The notes: generated by a model from the letters alone, not told the origin. Shown: positions 33,852 to 44,262, counted from the stretch's first letter. The stretch: 64,000 nucleotides of DNA from Candidatus Aminicenantota bacterium (GCA_026393835.1 JAPKZK010000079.1:18557-82556); one strand, 5' to 3'. A program made the numbers and translations.

Positions 33852-34981
33852 ATCTTTTCCGCTATAAGATAGTTAAAAGAATCCCGTACCTCTTTGTTGG
33901 GATAGGATAAATAATAGGTTTCCTCCCTATCTTCAATGGTGATTCTTTTGATGGTGAGGTAACCGGTTTGAAAAAGCAGCGCCGCAATGTCTATGTTTTC
34001 GATGTCATAACTGTCGAAGATGTAATTGTTTACCGTCAAATTCTCGAATTCCCTTATTTCACTTTTATTACGCCTGATTAATTGGATTAAAAAAGTGGGG
34101 GTCCCGGAGGTGAACCAAAAATTTCTAAAACGTCTCTCTGTGAATAAATTCAATATGGAGAAGGGGTTATAAACAAAATTTTCCCCATCCCAGGAGTAGC
34201 CATTGTACCAATGCTTGATCTCATTTGCCGATTGTTTTTTGTTCATCCCCGCTTCATCGGCCAACTGCGCAAGATAAGGTTCAAAATAATGCATCAATTC
34301 CGCTTCCGTATATCCCAAAAGCACGGCGAATTGTTGGGACAGCGTAATGTCGCGTAAGTTATTGAGGTCGGAGAAAATGGATACCCTGGAGAACTTCGAT
34401 ACACCCGTAATAAATACAAACCGAAGGAAAGCATCCGATCCTTTTATAACGCCAAAGAAGTTCTTTAAGACCTTACGGATATTTTTGGCTGTTTCGATTT
34501 TACCAGCTTCCAAAAATTCGGTAATGGGTTTATCGTATTCATCCACCAGGATGACCACCCTGCCCAGGGAAGATAATTTCTCGATTAATTCTACGAAACT
34601 TTCTTTATAGGTTTTCTTTTCATCCAGGGTTACGTCATAGGATACCGCTGTTTTATGGAGAAATTGTTTAAGGGATTCTTTCAGTTTCGTAGGGGTTTCA
34701 AAGTCCATTTTTGAAAGATCGATATGGATGACCGGGTATTTGGTCCATTCGATTTTGTCATAGATCCAGAGCCCTTTAAAAAGTTCCTTATTACCGGAGA
34801 AAATTTCTGCAAGGGTAGAGATCAGCAGGGATTTTCCAAAACGGCGCGGCCGGGATAGGAAATAGTATCTTCCACCCGTGGCAAAAAGATCGTGGATTTG
34901 TTTGGTTTTATCCACGTAAATATAATCCTGGTGGATAAAATCACGAAACGTCTGGATGCTCAGCGGTAAATTTTTCATCAT
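33821..34981 (-). CDS. AAA-ATPase-like protein, C-terminally truncated
   Basis: 386 residues. The N terminus (LPLSIQTFRDF, YVDKTKQIHDL, YFLSRPRRFGKSLL with Walker A near 45-53) and VVILVDEYDKPI (Walker B) identify the AAA-ATPase-like family (PF09820 type). Full members are about 520 residues and end in a PD-(D/E)XK nuclease domain; here the frame stops shortly after NKEVRDSF, where that domain would begin, inside an AT-rich repeat. The nuclease has been lost, so the protein is probably non-functional or ATPase-only. The start is preceded by no clear ribosome binding site (a short TTACC...ATG context). Confidence 0.8.
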   Translation of the reverse strand: MMKNLPLSIQTFRDFIHQDYIYVDKTKQIHDLFATGGRYYFLSRPRRFGKSLLISTLAEIFSGNKELFKGLWIYDKIEWTKYPVIHIDLSKMDFETPTKLKESLKQFLHKTAVSYDVTLDEKKTYKESFVELIEKLSSLGRVVILVDEYDKPITEFLEAGKIETAKNIRKVLKNFFGVIKGSDAFLRFVFITGVSKFSRVSIFSDLNNLRDITLSQQFAVLLGYTEAELMHYFEPYLAQLADEAGMNKKQSANEIKHWYNGYSWDGENFVYNPFSILNLFTERRFRNFWFTSGTPTFLIQLIRRNKSEIREFENLTVNNYIFDSYDIENIDIAALLFQTGYLTIKRITIEDREETYYLSYPNKEVRDSFNYLIAEKMGKLKSKNKK

Positions 34982-35053
34982 GGTAAGATTATAACATTAG
35001 CGCCGTTTTTTATCAACAAGGCGATTGTGAACATGCAAATAATTACTCCTCAT

Positions 35054-35243
35054 TCCTGTTCATTCGCGTAATTCGTGGGCTTGTTTTTTCCAGGGGCTTG
35101 AAAAAAATTTCCCACTGGGTATAACCAAATTTGCCACGGACTTTCACGGACAAACACGGACGGGGAAAGAAGAAGCGGCTATTTTTTTTGTTTTCATTTT
35201 TTTAGTCAGTGTTCGTCCGTGTTCGTCCGTGGCTCGTTTTTCT
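35054..35243. repeat. Duplicated promoter-like segment enclosing periodic dispersed repeats
   Basis: CACGGACTTTCACGGAC, AACACGGAC and GTTCGTCCGTG words repeat every 10-11 bp. They are enclosed by two copies of a roughly 40-bp segment (35086-35127 and 35237-35278) containing CTTGAAAAAAATTTCCCAC and GTATAA. The rest of the 34982-35360 gap holds nothing else recognised. Confidence 0.6.
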
Positions 35244-35250
35244 CAGGGAC

Positions 35251-35278
35251 TTGAAAAAAATTTCCCACCGTGTATAAT
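35251..35278 (+). promoter_or_regulatory. Promoter of the alpha-2-macroglobulin gene
   Basis: TTGAAA, 16-bp spacer, TATAAT. An upstream duplicate at 35098 has TTGAAA and TATAAC and is probably weaker. Leader of about 75 nt, with GGGGG before the ATG at 35361. Confidence 0.5.
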
Positions 35279-35360
35279 TTTCTTCTATGAAATACGAAAA
35301 TAAAATTAAACAAAATACCTTTGTGCCTTGCGTACCTCGCAGGTACAAAAAGGGGGTCTT

Positions 35361-38300
35361 ATGAAACGTAAAATCTTTATATCCATTTTAGTCGCCTGGG
35401 CGCTTTTGTCCGCTGCGCTTTACATTAACAACAACCGGCAAACGAGTTCCAACGGGTCCAACCCGGGCCTGACCGGCCCGCTAATGTTTGCCCGCGGATC
35501 CGCCCAGGAATCGAAATCACCGGCCGATATCCCGGCTAAAAAATGGCAGCAAATGATTGCCACAGATATCAATTCCCTGCAAAAGGGAAGCAAAACTGCC
35601 CAGAAAGATATTGGGGCGTCGGTATACGCCGTTGCGGTCCACCCACAGGGCGAGACGCGGGATATCGGCGAAACCGATGAAATTGCCATTACCTTTTCCG
35701 AACCCGTAGCGCCTTTGCAAAAGGCTAATAAGATCGAAACCACCTTGATCCAGACCCTCCCTTATCTTAAAGGAGAAGGCTACTGGAAAAGCTCTACTAC
35801 CTATTGCTTCCGCATCGACCAGCCCCGGAAACTGTCCACCAAATATAATGTCCGGTTCAGGGGCTATACCGCTTTTACCGGGAAAATCGCCGAGAAAAAA
35901 GAATGGACCTTCACCACCCCCACTATTTCCCTCACCCACTCCAAACCCTACGAGGGGGCCAGGTGGCAGACGCTGGATCAACTGGTACTGGTCGAGTTCT
36001 CACAGGACGTAGACCCCGAACAAATTTCAAAGTTTATCAGTATTGCGACCCCCCAGGGCTCGCCGTCCTTTTCGGCCAGGTACTGCACAAAGGAAGAACG
36101 AAAACTCCTCTATTACTATACGGAAGATAACCGCTATGCCCGGCGTTGTGTGACCATTAGTCCCAATGAACCCTATCCCCAGGCAGCGGATATCCAGGTA
36201 AAATTCCTGTCCGGCCTCCCTGCCCTGGAAGGCAACGTGGGCATGACAGGTGAGCGGGTAGTGAGCTTCCGCACCTATGAAATATTCCGCATCCTCAAGG
36301 TGGATAGCGCATTTGCACCGGACAAGGGCATTGAAATCGCTTTTTCAAACCCCGTGCCCCTTAAACACTGCTTCAATAGAATTTCTTTTTCACCGCCCGT
36401 GACTATCGATAAAAGCGGCGATTGGAATTCCGATTACATTACCGTCATGGGCAAATTCATCCCGGGTACGACTTACACCCTGACATTCCCCGCCGACCTG
36501 AGAGACCAATTCGTGAATAAACTGGGCGCAGAAAAAAAATATACCATTAAATGCCTGGATTATAATCCTTTCCTCTCTCCCCCCAATTACACGCACTTTG
36601 TTTTAGAGAATTACCTGGACCTGGATATCCCCATCGAAGTAATCAACGTATTCGAAACGCCGGTCTATTATAAAGCGCTGGAGGTGCAGGAATTACGGAA
36701 TTTATACCAGGACGATTGGAGCGGTTTGAACCCGCATAAAATGGACCTGGGCGCCTGCACTCAATACAACTGGAATATCCCGGTCAAAAAAAATATCGGG
36801 GCTGTGCTGGGATTCAACCTCAATCTTATCGGCGCCAACTACCCGGGTTATTACTATATCAACTTTGCCAATTCCACGTCGGAATCTAACGCCGATCATA
36901 TCTTCCAGTTAACCGACGTCGCCATGGTGGCCAAATACAGCCCTACCCAGATTTTCCTCGTGCCCTTTAATATGAAAACCGGCGACCTCGTACCGAATCT
37001 AACCTTTAAAATCGAGAATTTTAACCCCAAAAACGGCACAGGTCTGGGGGAAGTTAAAAGCAATAAAGACGGCATCGCCATCTACCAGCCCCCTACATCC
37101 GTACTGGAAAATAACAACCTCCAGGATTGCTTCGTATTCTCAGAACCGCGTAAAAGTTTTATCTGGGGCAAAAAATACGAAATGCTGGAGATGTGGAATT
37201 TCACCGACCGCGCCAATTTCAACTACAATTACGATCCCCAATACTATTACAACCACTTGCTGGCTTTCACGGACAAGTACCTCTACAAAGAAGGGCAAAC
37301 AGTAAAATTCAAAGGTATCTTGAGGCAGGTAGTGGGCGGGCCCATGCAAATTCCCAACGTCAAACAAATCGACGTGGAGGTATTCGATTCCCGGGGCCAA
37401 TCCATTAATAAACTGGAAATTCCCGGCGCTAAAGTAACCCCCTACGGTTCTTTTGCCGATGAATTTACCCTCCCGGAAAGCACCCCCACGGGTTTTTACC
37501 GGGTTGATTTCAATGTCCAATTGGACAAATCGACATTTAAGAAAAGCATCAACTTTTCCGTGCAAGAATACAAACCCTCTAAGTTTGAAGTAAAACTCGC
37601 GTTCGATCAACAGAGCCTGGTCTCCGGTCAGGCCTTCAGCGGGACCGTTAATGGGCGCTATTTGTTCGGGACCCCCATGAAACAGGCCCAGGGCAATTGC
37701 ACCTGGACCACCGAATATATCTATTTCACACCGGAAGGCTGGGACGGCTACTCCTTCGGCTCTTACGAATCCACATCGAAGCAAACTATTTATCAAGAAG
37801 ATTTCACCCTGGACGACGAGGGAAATTTCAAATTTGAAAGGGACCCATTGACCATAACGGGAAAAAATTCAGTGTCCCTCAGCGTTTACGGCGAGGTGAT
37901 GGATAAAGACAACAACCGCATCGCCACAAGCAAATCCATGGTACTCCACCGCGGCCAATACTATATCGGGGTAAAAAGCGGCTCTTACTTTTTCCAGCAG
38001 GGCAAACCGGGAAAACTGCAAGTGGTAACCGTTAACCCGGAAGGCAAAGCCTTCAAGAACACCACCCTGGATATGAAAATCACCCGCGAAGAGTGGAAAT
38101 CCTTCCAACAAAAAGATGTCTCCGGGGCTTTACGTTGGGAATGGAAAAAATCCGTGGAAGATGTATTGAAAGAGACTGTCTCTCTCCCCAACGGGACCTT
38201 TGAAAAACAATACAGCTTTGCTAAACCCGGGTATTACATTGTAGAACTCCAGGGCGAAGACAAATTAAAAAACACCATTACCACCACCGGGTATTTCTAC

Positions 38301-41090
38301 GTCACCGGTTCAGGGTACATATCCTGGGGCGTGAACGAAGGCCGCACCATCGACATCGTAACCGACAAACAAAAATACAAACCGGGTGAAAACATCGAAG
38401 TGTTGATTAAGTCGCCCTTTGAAACATCCACCGCGCTAATCACCGTGGAACGGGAACGGGTCATGTGGTCGAAAGTAGTTCGCCTGCAAGGCAACGCCGG
38501 TACGGTCCAGGTTCCCGTACTAAAAGAATTCATGCCCAATGCCTATATTAATGTGATTATTCTAAAAGAAAGAAGCGGCGTGACCTTCGATGAAAAAGGC
38601 AACGATACCGGGAAACCGGAATTCTATGCCGGCTACAAGCAGGTGGATATCGACGCCGGCGAAATGAAATTAAACGTTGAAATAAGCGCCAACCAGGCGT
38701 CCTATGAACCGGGAAACGACGTACAATTGGATATCATGGTAAAAGACCCCAAAGGCGCGCCGGTGAAAGCGGAGTTATGCATTTCCGTAGTGGACAAAGG
38801 GGTATTGAACCTGGTGGGCTACCAATTGCCCAATCCCTTCGATTTTTTCTGGGCCAACCGGCAACTGGATGTAAAGACCGTATCCACGTTAAATGATGTA
38901 CTGGGACGCCGGAAGTACGGCGAGAAAGGCGAGAACCCGGGCGGCGACGGCGGCGGTTCTATTTTCGGCAGCGTGGTGGTGCGTAAGAATTTCAAAGAAA
39001 GCGCCTACTACACCGCTTTTATCGTCACCGATAACAAAGGAAAAGCCAGAGTGTCGTTTAAACTGCCGGACAATTTAACCACCTTTAAAGCCATGGTGGC
39101 CGGGGGCAGCGCCAACCACCTGTTCGGCAGCGGCGGCAAGGATATCCTGGTAAAGAAAAACCTGATCCTGAAACCCGCGCTCCCGGACTTTTCAAGGCCC
39201 ATGGACGCCTTTTCCGCCGGCGTTACCGTCACCAACAATTCCGAGAAGAGTTTGAAAGTGGCTGTCCAGGTAAGCTGCGAAAACATCCAGCGCGAAAAAG
39301 GCGACCCGGATGTTAAAAAAATCAATCTGACCCCGGGCGAAACCCAGCCGGTATGGTATCGCTTTAATGTGACTTCGACGGCGCCGGCGAAATTGACTTT
39401 CAAAGCCGCTGCGGACCGATTTACCGATGGCCTTTACGAGGAAATCCCGGTGCGCGTGCCCCAGTTTACCGAAGCCGCTGCCAATTTCGGTAGGGTAGAG
39501 GCCGCGCCGGTAACCGAACAAATCATCGTGCCCACCGGGACGCTGCGGTCCCTGGATAAAGTTGAAATCACCCTGGCTTCCTCCGCCATGGTGGGAGTGA
39601 AACGGAATTTCGACCTTCTCCAGGAATACCCTTACGACTGCCTGGAACAGCGGATATCCAAACAATACCCGCTGGTGGGCGCCGGGGAATTCCTGTTGAC
39701 TTACAAGCTTCTGGATATGAGCAAGCAGGATATCGATAAGCGTGTCGAGGACCTTTTGAAGATCATGCCGCAGTACCAGGCCGGCGGGTTTAAATATTAC
39801 CCCGATTGCATTTTCCCCTGTCCATATCTCACCTGCTACGCCGTGGAGTTTATCCTGGACGCCCGCGCCAAAGGATATTCCATCGATCCGAAAATGTTAC
39901 TTGACGCCGAAGAATACCTGAAAAGCGTGGCCAATAGGACGGTGAATTCCAAATATCCATATTCCAATAATGTGTGGTTCCTGGTGCAGTCGTATGCCGT
40001 CTATGCCCTGAGCAAGGATAATATCTTAATGAAAGATGCGGTCAATAATCTTTTCGAAGTAAGAGACCGTATTCCTTTCTCAGGGTTGGCGTACCTGGTG
40101 AAAGCGTTGGACCTGAAAAACGATTTGCCCACCTACATGCAGCCGGTACTGGCCAAAACCATGATTAACAAAATGAAAGACGAACCCACCATGACCCATT
40201 TCGAAAACATCGAAGATAATACCTGGTGGTGGATCCACGAAAGTAATGTTAAAACCACGGCCAATGTGTTGGAAACCTTTTTAACCGTTTACGGGAAATT
40301 CCCCTACGCGGAAAAGATCGCCCGCTGGCTCACCACCGCCACCAATCAAAAACGGTGGTTGTCCACGCAGGACCATATCCGGTTGTTTATGGCTTTTGAG
40401 AAGTACTACCGGGTATTTGAAAAGGAGACCCCGAATTTCGTGGCCGAAGTTTTGTTCAACGGTTTATCCAAAGTAAAGGAGAATTTCTCCAGCCGTGAAC
40501 TGACTGCCCGTACCAGCGAGGTAATGCTCAGTGGATATAAACCCAACGATAAAATCGAAGCAACCTTTAAAAAAGAAGGAACAGGAATGCTTTATTACCT
40601 GCTGCGGTTGAAATATTATCCCATGGGCGAGGTTGAAGCCATCGATCGCGGGTTTAAAGTGGAAAAAGTCTATAAGAAATTGGATGGTAAGACAGTGACG
40701 GATAATATCTTTAAACCCGGGGAGAAATACATCGTGGAAGTGACGGTGGATACCAAAATGGAGCATCCGTTCGTGATGTTGGATGATCCTATGCCGGCGG
40801 GTTTGAAAGTAGTGAATCCTAATTTTCAGACGGGTTCGCAATTGGATTTGGAGAAGACCACGCGGGACAATGATTGGGATGCTTATTGGGGTAAATTCTA
40901 CCGGAGCGAGGTATATTTCGACAGGGTGCAGGTGTTTGCCGATTACTTGAGTCGGGGTAAGCATGTATGGAAGTACCTGGTGATTGCCACCAATGAGGGT
41001 ACGTATGCCGTGCCCAATACCGTGGTATGTGAGATGTATAATTTTGAAGTTTTCGGGAGGAATGATAATAGGAGTGTGCAGGTTAAATAA
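35361..41090 (+). CDS. Bacterial alpha-2-macroglobulin (YfhM-like), thioester type
   Basis: About 1909 residues. An uncleaved signal anchor (IFISILVAWALLSAALY) places it on the periplasmic face. The body is a row of macroglobulin (MG) beta-domains; the alpha-2-macroglobulin core (LVKKNLILKPALPDFSRP region) and a thioester motif Cys-Leu-Glu-Gln at about residues 1427-1430 (YDCLEQRIS) follow, then an alpha-toroid TED domain. Such proteins trap attacking proteases by thioester cross-linking after bait-region cleavage. ATG at 35361 is chosen because the signal sequence starts there; an in-frame start 11 codons upstream lacks support. The next gene is PBP1C, the same pair as yfhM-pbpC of Escherichia coli, pointing to protection of the envelope during cell-wall damage. 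Confidence 0.92.
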   Translation: MKRKIFISILVAWALLSAALYINNNRQTSSNGSNPGLTGPLMFARGSAQESKSPADIPAKKWQQMIATDINSLQKGSKTAQKDIGASVYAVAVHPQGETRDIGETDEIAITFSEPVAPLQKANKIETTLIQTLPYLKGEGYWKSSTTYCFRIDQPRKLSTKYNVRFRGYTAFTGKIAEKKEWTFTTPTISLTHSKPYEGARWQTLDQLVLVEFSQDVDPEQISKFISIATPQGSPSFSARYCTKEERKLLYYYTEDNRYARRCVTISPNEPYPQAADIQVKFLSGLPALEGNVGMTGERVVSFRTYEIFRILKVDSAFAPDKGIEIAFSNPVPLKHCFNRISFSPPVTIDKSGDWNSDYITVMGKFIPGTTYTLTFPADLRDQFVNKLGAEKKYTIKCLDYNPFLSPPNYTHFVLENYLDLDIPIEVINVFETPVYYKALEVQELRNLYQDDWSGLNPHKMDLGACTQYNWNIPVKKNIGAVLGFNLNLIGANYPGYYYINFANSTSESNADHIFQLTDVAMVAKYSPTQIFLVPFNMKTGDLVPNLTFKIENFNPKNGTGLGEVKSNKDGIAIYQPPTSVLENNNLQDCFVFSEPRKSFIWGKKYEMLEMWNFTDRANFNYNYDPQYYYNHLLAFTDKYLYKEGQTVKFKGILRQVVGGPMQIPNVKQIDVEVFDSRGQSINKLEIPGAKVTPYGSFADEFTLPESTPTGFYRVDFNVQLDKSTFKKSINFSVQEYKPSKFEVKLAFDQQSLVSGQAFSGTVNGRYLFGTPMKQAQGNCTWTTEYIYFTPEGWDGYSFGSYESTSKQTIYQEDFTLDDEGNFKFERDPLTITGKNSVSLSVYGEVMDKDNNRIATSKSMVLHRGQYYIGVKSGSYFFQQGKPGKLQVVTVNPEGKAFKNTTLDMKITREEWKSFQQKDVSGALRWEWKKSVEDVLKETVSLPNGTFEKQYSFAKPGYYIVELQGEDKLKNTITTTGYFYVTGSGYISWGVNEGRTIDIVTDKQKYKPGENIEVLIKSPFETSTALITVERERVMWSKVVRLQGNAGTVQVPVLKEFMPNAYINVIILKERSGVTFDEKGNDTGKPEFYAGYKQVDIDAGEMKLNVEISANQASYEPGNDVQLDIMVKDPKGAPVKAELCISVVDKGVLNLVGYQLPNPFDFFWANRQLDVKTVSTLNDVLGRRKYGEKGENPGGDGGGSIFGSVVVRKNFKESAYYTAFIVTDNKGKARVSFKLPDNLTTFKAMVAGGSANHLFGSGGKDILVKKNLILKPALPDFSRPMDAFSAGVTVTNNSEKSLKVAVQVSCENIQREKGDPDVKKINLTPGETQPVWYRFNVTSTAPAKLTFKAAADRFTDGLYEEIPVRVPQFTEAAANFGRVEAAPVTEQIIVPTGTLRSLDKVEITLASSAMVGVKRNFDLLQEYPYDCLEQRISKQYPLVGAGEFLLTYKLLDMSKQDIDKRVEDLLKIMPQYQAGGFKYYPDCIFPCPYLTCYAVEFILDARAKGYSIDPKMLLDAEEYLKSVANRTVNSKYPYSNNVWFLVQSYAVYALSKDNILMKDAVNNLFEVRDRIPFSGLAYLVKALDLKNDLPTYMQPVLAKTMINKMKDEPTMTHFENIEDNTWWWIHESNVKTTANVLETFLTVYGKFPYAEKIARWLTTATNQKRWLSTQDHIRLFMAFEKYYRVFEKETPNFVAEVLFNGLSKVKENFSSRELTARTSEVMLSGYKPNDKIEATFKKEGTGMLYYLLRLKYYPMGEVEAIDRGFKVEKVYKKLDGKTVTDNIFKPGEKYIVEVTVDTKMEHPFVMLDDPMPAGLKVVNPNFQTGSQLDLEKTTRDNDWDAYWGKFYRSEVYFDRVQVFADYLSRGKHVWKYLVIATNEGTYAVPNTVVCEMYNFEVFGRNDNRSVQVK

Positions 41091-41093
41091 TAA

Positions 41094-41150
41094 AAGTTTT
41101 TGGTGGTCCAGGCCCCTTTTTTCAAAAAGGGGCTTGGCCGCCGGAGGCAC
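41094..41150 (+). repeat. Hairpin repeat between the macroglobulin and PBP1C genes
   Basis: AAAAGTTTTTGGTGGTCCAG, hairpin GCCCCTTTTTTCAAAAAGGGGC and GGCCGCCGGAGGC (each quoted separately). Same family as 17188-17304 and 56590-56654. It lies just before the PBP1C start and may attenuate transcription between the two genes. Confidence 0.65.
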
Positions 41151-41162
41151 AATAAAATAACC

Positions 41163-43400
41163 ATGACAAAAACCAAAAAACGCTTAATCATTACCGGCTC
41201 CATTTTAATCATCATTATTCTAATCACCATTATTTACTTTGCCACATTCGACCCCGCAGACTTCCAAAACACCCCTTACTCCACCACCTATTACGACCGC
41301 AGCGGGAAACCCCTGCGCACCTACTTTTCCACCGACGAAACCTACGTCAGACCCTGCCGCTTATCCGAAGTTTCCCCCCACTTCCTGCGGGCAATCGTAT
41401 TGATCGAAGATAAACAGTTTTACCAACACAAAGGCGTCGTACTCTCATCCCTTTTCCGGGCAACGTGGCAAAACATCAAAGACCGGCGGATCGTTTCCGG
41501 CGGTTCCACCATAACCATGCAGCTCGCCAAACTCCTCTACCGCCACCAAAGCCGGAACATATTCAACAAAATCTCCGAAATCTTCTCCGCCCTCAAATTC
41601 GAAATGCACGTATCCAAACCCGAAATACTGGAAGCCTATATCAATCATCTCCCCTTCGGGAACATGATTTATGGAGTAAACCAAGCGTCATGGTATTATT
41701 ACGGGAAAGCCCCTTCGCAATTATCGTTAAACCAGGCCATCTACCTCGCCCTGATCCCCAAATCGCCTTCCCAATATAACCCCGCCCGCCACCTTCCTGT
41801 ACTGGAAAAACAGTGGAAGAACGTTTTAGAAATATTCAAGAACAACAATCACATATCCATCGACGAATACCGGCGCGCCGCCAGCGAAGGAATTCAATTT
41901 CAAATGAACCAACCCACTTTCCTGGCCCCCCATTTCATCGAATTAGTAAAAGAAAGATTCAAAGGCAGGCAAATCCCCGAGCAGGTACACACCACTCTCG
42001 ATTTAGATATCCAAAAAGAGATCGAGGGCCTGATCCGGGAGCACCTGGTAAGGTTGAATACATACAATGTCAATTCCGCGGCGGCCGTAATTATCGACAA
42101 TCAAACCCACCAGGTGATTGGGTTTGTCGGTTCGCCCGATTATTTTAACGACAAGAACGCCGGGAACGTGAACCTGGCCACCGCGCTTCGGCAGCCCGGT
42201 TCCACGTTGAAGCCCTTTGTCTATGCCCTGGCCCTGGAGACCGGCTATACCCCCGCCGACATCTTGCCGGATATCAAGTTTCCATCAAAAGGCGGATTTT
42301 TCCCCCAGAACCATGACGGGAAGGAGCATGGACCCATGAGGTTCCGCGTCGCCCTGGCCTGTTCCTATAATATCCCGGCCTTTTACCTGGCCATGAAACT
42401 CAGCCCCGGCCAGGTCATCGAAAAATTACAGCAAGCCGGTTTTTCCTATCTCAAATCCGACTCCGGGTTTTACGGCGAGACCATCGCGCTCGGTTCCGGG
42501 GAAGTCAAGTTGCTGGACCTGGTGGCCGCCTATTCCGCATTTGCCAATAAAGGCGTCGTCTATTCGCCCGCATTTATTAAAGGGGAGTTTATTTCTGAGA
42601 CCCGGTTATTCGACGAAACCGCCGCATTTTTAACCTGGGATATATTGTCGGACCCATCCGCCCGGTTCCCGTCTTTCGGTTACGAATCATCCATGAACTT
42701 ACCGTTTCCCGTGGCCATCAAAACCGGGACATCCAAGGGGTTCCGCGACAAATGGGCCGTGGGCGTTAATTCCCAATATACCGTGGGCGTATGGATCGGG
42801 AACCCCGCCGGGGAAGACATGCAGGACACCTCGCGGGTGGGCAATGCGCCCACCATTTTAAGGGATATCTTTTTGGCCCTTCAGAAAGATTGGACCAAAG
42901 GGACCGTCGAAGCGCCGCCGGGGGTGGTGAAAAAAAGAATATGCGCGTTATCCGGCGAATTAGTTTCAGGAAATTGCCCGGACACAGTGGATGAATATTT
43001 CGATGCCCGGAATTTGCCGCATACGACATGTACCTGGCATATACGGGAAAATGGCCGGATCAAGGTCAATTACCCCGAATTGTACAAAGAGTGGGCGTAC
43101 CGGAACAATCCCGGCGGCATGATCGGCATAGCCCCTGTGAAAGAGAAACGAATATCCTTCCCGCAGCAGGGGGATTACTTTTATATATCGGATGCCGTAT
43201 CCAGGGGGGCGCAGCAGATTACTTTCGAAGTAATGGGATTTGCTGACGGCGAGGCCGTCGATTATTACGTGGATGGCAAGTTGTACCGGCGTGAAGTTTT
43301 TCCCCGCTTTCCTTTCTGGCAGTTGCAGAGGGGGGATCATACTTTAACCGTAAAAGTCGGCGACCGGGAAATCGGCGCCGTCAAATTCATCGTAAGGTAA
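41163..43400 (+). CDS. pbpC: Penicillin-binding protein 1C
   Basis: About 745 residues. A membrane anchor at 8-30 is followed by a GT51 transglycosylase (EDKQFYQHKGV with catalytic Glu, GGSTITMQLAK), a transpeptidase with STLK (about 345), SYN and KTGTS (about 520) active-site motifs, and a C-terminal PBP1C-specific beta domain (MIGIAPVKEKRI onward). It polymerises and cross-links peptidoglycan on the outer face of the inner membrane. The start at 41163 avoids the repeat that would otherwise encode 21 extra residues. Pairing with alpha-2-macroglobulin suggests repair of protease- or wall-damaged envelope. Confidence 0.95.
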   Translation: MTKTKKRLIITGSILIIIILITIIYFATFDPADFQNTPYSTTYYDRSGKPLRTYFSTDETYVRPCRLSEVSPHFLRAIVLIEDKQFYQHKGVVLSSLFRATWQNIKDRRIVSGGSTITMQLAKLLYRHQSRNIFNKISEIFSALKFEMHVSKPEILEAYINHLPFGNMIYGVNQASWYYYGKAPSQLSLNQAIYLALIPKSPSQYNPARHLPVLEKQWKNVLEIFKNNNHISIDEYRRAASEGIQFQMNQPTFLAPHFIELVKERFKGRQIPEQVHTTLDLDIQKEIEGLIREHLVRLNTYNVNSAAAVIIDNQTHQVIGFVGSPDYFNDKNAGNVNLATALRQPGSTLKPFVYALALETGYTPADILPDIKFPSKGGFFPQNHDGKEHGPMRFRVALACSYNIPAFYLAMKLSPGQVIEKLQQAGFSYLKSDSGFYGETIALGSGEVKLLDLVAAYSAFANKGVVYSPAFIKGEFISETRLFDETAAFLTWDILSDPSARFPSFGYESSMNLPFPVAIKTGTSKGFRDKWAVGVNSQYTVGVWIGNPAGEDMQDTSRVGNAPTILRDIFLALQKDWTKGTVEAPPGVVKKRICALSGELVSGNCPDTVDEYFDARNLPHTTCTWHIRENGRIKVNYPELYKEWAYRNNPGGMIGIAPVKEKRISFPQQGDYFYISDAVSRGAQQITFEVMGFADGEAVDYYVDGKLYRREVFPRFPFWQLQRGDHTLTVKVGDREIGAVKFIVR

Positions 43401-43422
43401 GGGCGGCCACATAGGGCCGCCC
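43401..43422. repeat. GC-rich palindrome after pbpC
   Basis: GGGCGGCC, loop ACATA, GGGCCGCCC directly after the stop codon. It lacks a T tract, so a role as terminator is uncertain. The arm layout resembles the GTAGGG-headed palindromes. Confidence 0.45.
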
Positions 43423-43449
43423 AATTCTGTTAACTCTTCCCGACTTTTA

Positions 43450-44262
43450 CTATTTCTTCTTTTTCGCTATTTTTGCCAGGTAATCATCGGCGCTTTTTTT
43501 ATAAGCCCCGAAATAGTAAGCTTCATCGTTGGTGGGGGGATTGTCCCGTACAATGGAAAATTCCTTTTCCGCCAACTCCCACTCCTTGTCATTAAAGTAA
43601 AGCAACCCGGCAAAATAATGCGAATACAAAGTCGCATTGTCCTTTTCAATACCCTTTTTAAAATATTTCAACGCTTTACTGTCGCTGCCCACCGGCCAGG
43701 GGGCCACGAAGTAGAGTTTTCCCAGGAAGCGATAGCCCATTGCCCCCTTGAACTTATCATCCAATTTTATCAGTTGGTTGGCCAGGTCTTTAAAGTTCCC
43801 GGCGGCCCCTTTAAAAATAGCTTTTACTACCCCAAAACTCGCGGAGTAATAAGCATAAGCGCGCAGGGCCGACGCAACCACCTCTTTGCTACCGGGCTTC
43901 AATTTATAGGCCTTTTGGGCTAAATCATTGGCAGTTTTACCCAGGTCTTTGAGCAGCGGCTTGTATTCGTCTTTTTCTTCCATGAAACCCGCTGTTTTAA
44001 TGTCCAGGATGCATACATACGCATCGGCCAGCTTATAAAGCACCTCAACGTTGTTAGGGTCATCTTTCAACAATAACTCATACCCCTTAATCGCTTTCTC
44101 GCAATTTTCCACGGTTTTCGCAACCATTAAGGCGTCAACATCGGCCAGCGTCTGTTTGACCGGTTCCGACCCAGGTTCCTGCCCTATCACCGGGACGCCC
44201 AAAAACCAACCGAACAACAGAAAAACTACAACCAATAGTATTTTTTTTCCATTTTGTCTCAT
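43450..44262 (-). CDS. Secreted TPR-type protein
   Basis: 270 residues with a signal peptide (hydrophobic ILLVVVFLLFGWFLGVPVIG). The rest is helical with TPR-like pairs: LLLKDDPNNVEVLYKLADAY (about 65-84), KAYKLKPGSKEVVASALRAY (about 118-137) and HYFAGLLYFNDKEWELAEKEF near 225 (quoted in part). A plain lipobox is absent, so it is probably soluble periplasmic. TPR proteins act as protein scaffolds; the partner is unknown. AGGAGGT precedes the ATG. It is convergent with pbpC and divergent from the glycoside-hydrolase-like gene. Confidence 0.7.
   Translation of the reverse strand: MRQNGKKILLVVVFLLFGWFLGVPVIGQEPGSEPVKQTLADVDALMVAKTVENCEKAIKGYELLLKDDPNNVEVLYKLADAYVCILDIKTAGFMEEKDEYKPLLKDLGKTANDLAQKAYKLKPGSKEVVASALRAYAYYSASFGVVKAIFKGAAGNFKDLANQLIKLDDKFKGAMGYRFLGKLYFVAPWPVGSDSKALKYFKKGIEKDNATLYSHYFAGLLYFNDKEWELAEKEFSIVRDNPPTNDEAYYFGAYKKSADDYLAKIAKKKK

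Noticed and set aside
35517..41150. Long minus-strand frames inside the alpha-2-macroglobulin gene
   Set aside because: They are shadows caused by codon bias of the real gene; no motif or ribosome site.
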